From an uncultured Bacteroidales bacterium (GTDB lineage Bacteria; Bacteroidota; Bacteroidia; Bacteroidales; P3), in assembly GCA_937876865.1 (NCBI GenBank), contig CALEFF010000077.1, forward strand, positions 1 to 37,474: a stretch of DNA of 37,474 nucleotides, written 5' to 3'. Below are positions 31,494-37,474 of the stretch, piece by piece. Position 1 is the first letter of the stretch; the number at the start of each line of letters is the position of its first letter. The notes beneath the pieces are model-generated. The model was not told the DNA's origin, did no database searches, and saw nothing but the letters and a program-made list of their open reading frames with translations. The position numbers and the translations under genes were made by a program.

Positions 31494-32372
31494 TTAAAAA
31501 ATCCACCTATAAACTAACAATAAAGGTAGGATTTCAAGGGTGCAAAGATACGAAAAAAGATAAATATGAAAAAATTTGGGGAATTTTATGATTATATATA
31601 ATCCTCTAAAAGCCCTAATAATAGACATTAGAACAAATAATGACAAAGAAATTATCAACAAAATAAGTTTGTAAGATTCGTGGGTAAACAATGATGCAAA
31701 AATAGGTAAAATAAGCAATAGAGAAGAAAAACTCATATAAACTAATAAATTATTTATGTAGGCATTTGCTTGTGTATTGCACCTAAAAAGAAGACCGAAA
31801 AATTTTATCAAAAATATTTTTACAATTAAGAAAACAAATATTGCTGCAATTGAAAATAAGTAAAATTTAGTATGCCCAAAATGATTTATTTCTAAAGGAA
31901 ACCAATATGTAATAGCAGAATATGATAATAAGGCTATTATTGGGAAAAATAAAAATGCAGAGACTAAGATAAGTGGATTAGGAGTTTTGTTTAGTATTTC
32001 AAAGGATTTCAAGGATAAAGAGGAGTGAATAATATCTAAACACCTGCTACGAAAAAACTTAAACCCTATTGACAAAATTATAAAAAAGAGAATAATTATT
32101 GAAAAAGTCCAAGTTTGAGTATATTGTATTGGTTGTATTTTGTGAAGGGTTAAAGGTTTTTTTAGAATGTAAGTTTTTTCTTTTAAAAGGCTCTCCTCAA
32201 AAATTGGAGTTGGTAATACATCTCTAAGAGTTTGAGAAGTATATTCAATAAAGCCGTAATCCATATCGGCATCTGCACTTGCAACTGTTGTGTCCTTATA
32301 GATATAAAGAGGAGTTACAGCAATTGAATCTGCTTTTGTAGAGATTGTCGATATGGATAGGCTGTCTTGCAT
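31494..32372 (-). CDS. DUF4271 membrane protein
   Basis: 292 residues. The periplasmic/cytoplasmic N-terminal ~90 residues are polar and Thr-rich, followed by about six membrane helices (first at ~88-107, FSIIILFFIILSIGFKFF) and the conserved end FLYLCTLEILPLLLVYRWIF-like segment (SYLCTLEILPLLL). This matches the DUF4271 family found next to hemD throughout Bacteroidales. The function is unknown. It lies 7 bp after the C25 peptidase gene and 19 bp before hemD. Confidence 0.8.
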   Translation of the reverse strand: MQDSLSISTISTKADSIAVTPLYIYKDTTVASADADMDYGFIEYTSQTLRDVLPTPIFEESLLKEKTYILKKPLTLHKIQPIQYTQTWTFSIIILFFIILSIGFKFFRSRCLDIIHSSLSLKSFEILNKTPNPLILVSAFLFFPIIALLSYSAITYWFPLEINHFGHTKFYLFSIAAIFVFLIVKIFLIKFFGLLFRCNTQANAYINNLLVYMSFSSLLLILPIFASLFTHESYKLILLIISLSLFVLMSIIRAFRGLYIIIKFPKFFHIYLFSYLCTLEILPLLLVYRWIF

Positions 32373-32379
32373 TTTGTTA

Positions 32380-35300
32380 TTATTCTATAATTAGTTTTTT
32401 AGATAAAACGACATTATCTCTTATAACATTTAAGTTATAAACTCCACTTTCTAATCCGTTAAGATTTATTTCTACTTGATTCGATGAAGTGTTTTGGTAA
32501 TATCTCATTCTTCCGTTAATATCTATTATAGTAATTTGACTCTCTTCACTTAGATTGTTCACCACAACGTAATCCTTAGTAGGATTAGGATAAATATTAA
32601 TATCATATAATTCTAAGTTGTTTTCTAATCCTACACAATAGGCTCTGTTAGGCAACTTAATATCATCTATTCTTACACAATCCTCTCCACTTGATTGTGA
32701 TTGATCTTTACTATATTCCCATTTCAAAATATGCTCTCCTGCAGTTAGAGTGTATTTTTTGTATTTCCATTCTGTACTGCTTGTACCTGATTCTTTGACT
32801 TTTTGAGTTCCATCTATATAGAAACGGAAAAAGTCATAATTGTTTTCAGTAGAAACTTTGTAATTGAAGGAAACAGAATCTCTTAGCATATTGTTTACTC
32901 TTATTGTAAGAGTTGTTATACCGTCATCATCAATATCAGCAGAGCGAGCAGAGAATGTGCCTGTATTTGCAGATGTAGAATCAATTATCCAAGGATACGA
33001 AGAATCCATTTCCCAATCAACAAAAGTGAAATCGCCACTTTCAAATGATTCTATTTGAGTTAATAAGTCTATTACGTAAGATTTTGAAATCATATAATAA
33101 CCGCAAACATAATCCAATGTAAAGAATAAAGAATCTTTTTGTGAGAAAACAGAATCCTCAACATACATTACAAAAGAAACCTCAGTATCGCTATTAGGAG
33201 CCAAAGTCCCAACAGGTACTTCATTAGCACTCAAAGTAATCCAATCAGATACTTCCATAACTCCCAATGTCCCTTCTCCAACCTCAACACTTCCTTTGTT
33301 GCACAAATTAACTCTCACAAGTTTTCCGTTTTCAACATCAGAAATTTTTATAGAACTAATTTCTAATTTTGGAGCCCCAACTTTTTTCTTTATTTCTTTT
33401 GTTTTAGAGTAGTTATTACCTATTATGTTTGCAATAAAACTAACCTCACTTGCATCAAACAAACCATCATTAACTCTAATTCTGAAAACATTTGTTGATT
33501 GTATTTCAGAATTAGAAGCAATATTTCCAAGATTATGAGAACCTACAACAATACTTGCATTATTTTCTTGGCTCAAAGAAATAGTTGTATTTGCCAAAGG
33601 TTGGTTACCCACATTCTTTGCGGTAAAGTTCAAATAATATTCCTTGGAAGGAGTAAGTTTTGAAGCTTCTTGCATAGTTTCTACCTCAATAAAAGAAATG
33701 TTTTTAAGAGAAATGAAAGCCTCTTGGCTTGGAGAAACAAGAATTGAATCAATTTTAGTTTTATAGAATTGATTTGTCAAAACAACATTAAGATAAGAAA
33801 CATCGTTTATTGGCTCAAAATTTATAGTTGCTACTCCTTCACTATTTGCTTGTGCGGCTCCTAATAATTCTCCTTCCAAAGATACTCCCACATAAGTGTA
33901 AGCAGGTAGATTTTCAATAATTAGTTCGCTTTCACCTAAATTCAATAACTCTGGCAAATCCATATCAAATTCCAAACCCTCACCAACATGAGGTATAAGA
34001 GAAGGATCACCAAGCAAAGTATAAATTTCCCAATAATATTCAGTCAAATCTGATCCTGAGGTTGTAACTGCTAAGTTTCCTGCTACCATTATTTCTCCTG
34101 CACTAACATAACATTCTCCAAAATCTTCGCCATGAGTATGGAAAAATCTATCATAACTTCCCAACTTATTGCTGTTGTATGATGGATTTAAAGTAACACT
34201 TTTTGCTCCTACTGCCCAATAAAAATCTTCGCTCCAATAAGTGTAATTTGAACCACCTATAACGCCTATTGCACCTTTATTTTCTGCTCTTAATAACTTT
34301 TCTCCAAAACATTCTGAAACATTGTAACGATTAGACAAACAACAATTATTTATAAAGAAACTATATTTTCCTACATTGGTCATTGCCGAAACATCTGTCT
34401 TGTCAAAAGAAGGATTTGCCCAACCTGTTTCATCGCAGTGAGCAGAATAGTTTATCCAACCTCTACCTTCATTCATCTTTTGTTTGATTTCAGAGGTGTA
34501 GTTAGCTGAAGAAGGATTATAATAGATAGCAGTGTCCATTCCTGCAAAATATTGCTTCACATAATTCAAGTGTCCGTTCACACAAGTAGGAGCACTGCCA
34601 CTTGTTTCCTTACCTCCAACTAAAAGAACTTTGTTAAGATATTCGTTGTTTTCAAAAGCATATTTTTCATACTTAATAGTCTTTTCTATTATATTTCTCA
34701 TTTGAGAGGTAGATGAGGCAGAAAATCTTCCATAAAATACATCAGGTAAAATATCTCCCGTATATTCGGCATAATAAAGGTCGGTAGGCTGACTATCTCC
34801 CGAATAATACATGTGTACTCCATCACAAGCAGGCACTTGTCCTGTATCGCCACATATCAAAAGATAATCCGCAAAATTTCCATCACTATTTTCCCAAAGA
34901 TTGCTGAGATAATTCTTTATAGCAGTTTCAGTAGTACCCACTTGATCTGTATATAATTCCACTATTTCAAAACCCTGTTGTTTTTTCCATTGAATAAAAG
35001 GTTGCAATTCTTCACTAAAAGTAGGAGAAGAAAGAATAATCATTTTGAAAGGACGATTCATAGGCGAAGAGAACGTAGAAGCAGAAGTCGCCTTAGAGAA
35101 ATTAACCACTTTTTTACTTAAAAATTGATCGAAACTCTTGCTTAATTTACCCCTCATTTCATTAGTCTTTTCCCAATCAGGATTAACAAATCTAAGATTT
35201 AAATCCACTTGCTTTATATGTTCAATTTGATTAGTAGAAGGATTGTAACGAATAGGACAAATGCTCAATCGTGCCAAACGAACACCATTCATTACACCCA

Positions 35301-35709
35301 AAATCTCTATTTGAGCAATATCAGTCTCTCCAAATGAATTACGAGCATAATATTCCTTGTTCATTGCAAAAGGAATCTCCTCGTTTTGTTTAGATTGAGA
35401 AGCTTGCTTGGGATAGATTTTCCAACCATTTTTTAAATTTATTGTTTCTTTTGAAATAATATTCTGCTCAATTACCACATCGGAGCAAAAAGGAATTTCA
35501 ATCAAACAATTATATGTAGGTAAGTCAGCTTGCCCAACTTTGTTTGAACTCAACAATTCTTCACCCATATTCAAGGTGTAAAAAGTTTGTCCGTTGAAAG
35601 TAGTAGTTTCTAAATTCAAGTCATTGAATTGTTGTGAGATTTTTATCTCTTGACCAAATGTTATCCCTAAAAATAATGAGACAACTACCGAAAGTATAAA
35701 TTTTTTCAT
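32380..35709 (-). CDS. C25 (gingipain-family) cysteine peptidase, type IX secreted
   Basis: 1109 residues from the ATG at 35709; an ATG ten codons upstream lies at the -7 box and is rejected. Signal peptide (MKKFILSVVVSLFLGITFGQ), propeptide (~21-215), C25 catalytic domain (~222-570) with His424 in NYSAHCDETGW and the probable catalytic Cys457 in FINNCCLSNRY, an Ig-like domain, CARDB-like beta repeats (~640-880), a cleaved-adhesin/MAM-like jelly roll (~890-1025, WKYKKYTLTAGEHILKWEY), and a C-terminal type A sorting domain (~1035-1109, NIYPNPTKDYVVV ... SGVYNLNVIRDNVVLSKKLI). It is exported by the type IX system and attached or released outside. The sortase PorU is also C25 and carries such a domain, but no porV is adjacent, so a gingipain-like secreted protease is preferred. 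Confidence 0.88.
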   Translation of the reverse strand: MKKFILSVVVSLFLGITFGQEIKISQQFNDLNLETTTFNGQTFYTLNMGEELLSSNKVGQADLPTYNCLIEIPFCSDVVIEQNIISKETINLKNGWKIYPKQASQSKQNEEIPFAMNKEYYARNSFGETDIAQIEILGVMNGVRLARLSICPIRYNPSTNQIEHIKQVDLNLRFVNPDWEKTNEMRGKLSKSFDQFLSKKVVNFSKATSASTFSSPMNRPFKMIILSSPTFSEELQPFIQWKKQQGFEIVELYTDQVGTTETAIKNYLSNLWENSDGNFADYLLICGDTGQVPACDGVHMYYSGDSQPTDLYYAEYTGDILPDVFYGRFSASSTSQMRNIIEKTIKYEKYAFENNEYLNKVLLVGGKETSGSAPTCVNGHLNYVKQYFAGMDTAIYYNPSSANYTSEIKQKMNEGRGWINYSAHCDETGWANPSFDKTDVSAMTNVGKYSFFINNCCLSNRYNVSECFGEKLLRAENKGAIGVIGGSNYTYWSEDFYWAVGAKSVTLNPSYNSNKLGSYDRFFHTHGEDFGECYVSAGEIMVAGNLAVTTSGSDLTEYYWEIYTLLGDPSLIPHVGEGLEFDMDLPELLNLGESELIIENLPAYTYVGVSLEGELLGAAQANSEGVATINFEPINDVSYLNVVLTNQFYKTKIDSILVSPSQEAFISLKNISFIEVETMQEASKLTPSKEYYLNFTAKNVGNQPLANTTISLSQENNASIVVGSHNLGNIASNSEIQSTNVFRIRVNDGLFDASEVSFIANIIGNNYSKTKEIKKKVGAPKLEISSIKISDVENGKLVRVNLCNKGSVEVGEGTLGVMEVSDWITLSANEVPVGTLAPNSDTEVSFVMYVEDSVFSQKDSLFFTLDYVCGYYMISKSYVIDLLTQIESFESGDFTFVDWEMDSSYPWIIDSTSANTGTFSARSADIDDDGITTLTIRVNNMLRDSVSFNYKVSTENNYDFFRFYIDGTQKVKESGTSSTEWKYKKYTLTAGEHILKWEYSKDQSQSSGEDCVRIDDIKLPNRAYCVGLENNLELYDINIYPNPTKDYVVVNNLSEESQITIIDINGRMRYYQNTSSNQVEINLNGLESGVYNLNVIRDNVVLSKKLIIE

Positions 35710-35736
35710 TCTATAAAGTGTTTTTAAAAGAAACGT

Positions 35737-35744
35737 CAAAGTTA
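35737..35744 (-). promoter_or_regulatory. Promoter -7 box for C25-DUF4271-hemD-rnpA-yidD
   Basis: Minus-strand TAACTTTG, 27 bp before the ATG at 35709. Confidence 0.6.
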
Positions 35745-36000
35745 CAAAAAAAACAAATACCGCTATAAAATTAAGAAAAAAATAGCCATTTTTCTTTTTT
35801 TTATTTAAAACATATCACAACAAGAATCAAATAACCCATATAAAACAGAATCGCCACGAATTTTCGTATGTAAATAAAATTTCTATAAATTTAACGCCGA
35901 ATGCGTGCGATATTTTCAACTCTAAAATTTCTGATTGCAAATATTGAAAATATAAGCCCTTAACTAAAAATCAGTAAATCAGCGATTTAATTTTTTAAAG

Positions 36001-36210
36001 CTTGATTTTTGCCAAAAAAGTCTTTGATTTTGCTAAATTTTTTCTTGATTTCAGAAAAATAATACTTGATTTTCAGAAAATATTTCTTTGTTTTATTAAA
36101 TTATTTCTTAGAAAAAAATATTTTTTTCTTTGCTTTTTTCTATTCTTTCAAAGAAAATCTATAAATTATCAAAAAAAACATCCAATTTTTGTCAAGGAAC
36201 TACTTTTTTT
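36001..36210 (-). repeat. AT-rich dispersed repeat, copy R3, with extended 21-22-bp array
   Basis: 36084-36210 is the inverted copy of R2. To its left the periodic part continues: CAAG/CAAAG words on the minus strand (TTGAT/CTTTG on plus) recur at about 36002, 36024, 36045, 36066 and 36088, then on into the repeat, with A- and T-runs in step. The gap 35745-36271 otherwise shows no gene. Three R copies stand upstream of three accessory units in one relative orientation. Confidence 0.8.
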
Positions 36211-36271
36211 GGTAAAATGAAATTTTCTCAAAATAAAGGTATTTTCCATTAAAATTTTGTTTAAAGTTTTT

Positions 36272-36302
36272 TTTGTGTATTTACAAATTTGTTTTACCTT
36301 TG
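36272..36302 (+). promoter_or_regulatory. Promoter of the BspA-like gene
   Basis: TTTG (36272-36275), a 19-bp spacer and TACCTTTG (36295-36302) give a full Bacteroidetes -33/-7 promoter, ~245 bp before the ATG. Confidence 0.75.
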
Positions 36303-36319
36303 CAAACAGAAAATTTAAT

Positions 36320-36495
36320 GACTTAAAAAAGCGTTTTTGCTTATTTTTGGTAATCTGAAACTTGGACACTTTCAGACAATACGCCAGATAAATAAGGAAA
36401 GAACGCTCACGAGTATATCGTGAGCTTTTCTTATTTGGTGTATTAGGTAGTCCAAGACCTCAGATTACAGTAAGACAAGGCTCACGTCTTTTTTA
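36320..36495 (+). ncRNA. Structured leader RNA, copy 2 (upstream of BspA-like gene)
   Basis: Same architecture as 21480-21656: 5' block with AGCGTTTT, P1 (36350-36358 with 36460-36468, 9 bp), AA/ACC internal loop, P2 (36361-36367 with 36450-36456, CTTGGAC/GTCCAAG), P3 (36378-36385 with 36437-36444), an extension (36390-36396 with 36430-36436), and apical stem A/B (GCTCACGA 36405-36412, TCGTGAGC 36418-36425) followed by TTTTCTT. Segment C (GGCTCACGTC, 36479-36488) plus T6 can pair with B instead of A. P1, P2 and P3 differ in sequence from copy 1 but keep pairing. It ends ~55 nt before the start codon. Confidence 0.75.
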
Positions 36496-36548
36496 ATGTC
36501 TTTTCATTAGGCAACAATTTAATTATTAACAAATAAAAATTTAACAAA

Positions 36549-37474
36549 ATGAAAAGAACATTATTAATTATTTGCACTCTACTTTGTGCAAACGTGCTTT
36601 TGGCACAAACACAGTTTACAGTAGGAGATTTAACCTATGAAACAACATCAGGAAACGAAGTAGAAGTACACGATTGCGCCTATGTAACAACGTCAGTCGT
36701 TATTCCGGAAACAGTAACTAACGAAGGAATAACGTATAGCGTTACTTCAATTGGAGACTCTGCGTTCTGGTGGAATGATTTGTCATCTATAGAGATTCCT
36801 AATAGTGTTACTTATATTGGAATTGAGGCGTTCCGTTTTAATAGTAGTTTAACTACTGTTACTATTCCAGAAAATGTTACTTCTATTGGAGAATCGGCGT
36901 TCAATAATTGCGGTAATTTAACTACAATTAACTTTAATGCCATCAATTGTGATTTGATTGTGGAGCAATATCTTGTTTTCCCAAATACGATTACAACAGT
37001 TAATATTGGAGAAAATGTACAAAAAATTCCAGATTACTTTATTCAAAATACATCTGTTACATCTATTGAGATTCCTAACAGTGTTACTACTATTGGAGGA
37101 TATGCGTTCTCTAATTGCAGTAGCTTAACTTCTCTTACTATTGGTAATAGTATTACTTCTATTGGCATAGGTGCGTTCTCTGATTGCAGTAGTTTGACTT
37201 CTGTTACTATTCCGGAAAATGTTACCTCTATGAGAGATGGTGTATTTAATGGTTGTAGTAATTTAACTACAATTAACTTTAATGCTATTAATTGTGATTT
37301 TATTTTGGATCAATATCTTGTTTTCCCAAATACGATTACAACAGTTAATATTGGAGGAAGTGTACAAAAAATTCCAAATTACTTTATTCAAAATACATCT
37401 GTTACATCTATTGATATTCCTAATAGTGTTACTACTATTGGAGGATATTCGTTTTATGGTTGCAGTAGTTTAAA
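36549..37474 (+). CDS. BspA-like leucine-rich-repeat surface protein (3' end outside window)
   Basis: 308 codons visible, open to the window edge. Signal peptide MKRTLLIICTLLCANVLLAQ, a short start domain (FTVGDLTYETTSGNEVEV), then LRR_5 units of ~23 residues (SVTSIGDSAF, SIEIPNSVTYIGIEAF, TVTIPENVTSIGESAF and so on). Such Treponema/Bacteroidetes BspA-type solenoids bind host proteins or other bacteria, and most carry a type IX sorting domain at the end, not visible here. Five LRRs form a larger unit that repeats after 345 bp with near-identical DNA (from ~36921 and again from ~37266). It follows a strong promoter and the structured leader. Confidence 0.9.
   Translation, partial: MKRTLLIICTLLCANVLLAQTQFTVGDLTYETTSGNEVEVHDCAYVTTSVVIPETVTNEGITYSVTSIGDSAFWWNDLSSIEIPNSVTYIGIEAFRFNSSLTTVTIPENVTSIGESAFNNCGNLTTINFNAINCDLIVEQYLVFPNTITTVNIGENVQKIPDYFIQNTSVTSIEIPNSVTTIGGYAFSNCSSLTSLTIGNSITSIGIGAFSDCSSLTSVTIPENVTSMRDGVFNGCSNLTTINFNAINCDFILDQYLVFPNTITTVNIGGSVQKIPNYFIQNTSVTSIDIPNSVTTIGGYSFYGCSSL

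Noticed and set aside
36002..36220. 72-codon frame with heptad-like pattern (FDFAKKV, LDFRKII, LDFQKIF)
   Set aside because: It starts at a TTG without ribosome site and simply reads the 21-22-bp AT-rich array; the array period breaks the 21-base frame in places and the region is an intergenic repeat.

Overview
The window looks like a low-GC (roughly 30% by eye) member of the Bacteroidales. Four things support this: promoters of the TAnnTTTG type in front of most transcription units; a PorE-like OmpA protein together with a C25 (gingipain-family) peptidase that ends in a type IX secretion sorting domain; an S46 dipeptidyl-peptidase of the DPP11 type; and gene orders such as DUF4271-hemD-rnpA-yidD. 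The secreted and periplasmic peptidases suggest a peptide-using lifestyle. The first ~500 bases are different: they are near 50% GC, carry the start of nth and the start of an M64 peptidase in divergent arrangement, and break inside the M64 gene. This end is probably an assembly chimera or a recent junction.

From ~500 to 16,010 the genes are mostly on the + strand and mostly housekeeping: dpp11-pheT followed by two unknown genes and an outer-membrane protein; thiL-HAD-divIC; a porE-like OmpA protein with an unexpected C-terminal retropepsin-like domain; initiator tRNA-Met; skp (minus) divergent from a barrel protein; and der-hslR. From 16,109 to 35,709 everything is on the - strand. It comprises an accessory membrane/GTPase cluster (16,109-21,383), the hpt-adk-obgE-PAP2 operon, the rluB-asmA operon, a single TPR gene, and the C25 peptidase-DUF4271-hemD-rnpA-yidD operon. 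The window ends on the + strand inside a BspA-like leucine-rich-repeat surface protein.

The best candidate for an undescribed system is the five-gene cluster at 16,109-21,383. It encodes a coiled-coil membrane protein, a P-loop GTPase with a duplicated acidic N-terminus, two single-pass membrane proteins that seem to share an N-terminal domain (one with a coiled coil, one with a BACON domain outside), and a lipoprotein retropepsin with an intact DTG. Its promoter is followed by a structured leader RNA. A second copy of this RNA, with compensatory changes in its stems, lies in front of the BspA-like gene. Both of these transcription units, and also the TPR gene, are preceded by copies of a ~125-bp AT-rich repeat in the same orientation relative to the downstream gene. 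The GTPase cluster and the TPR gene also end at near-identical ~50-bp terminator elements. The accessory genes therefore look like cassettes with common regulatory ends inserted between housekeeping operons.

Other unusual points are an adenylate kinase made of one intact and one catalytically degenerate domain, a five-copy palindrome array with an exact 22-bp period, and a probably leaderless hpt mRNA.
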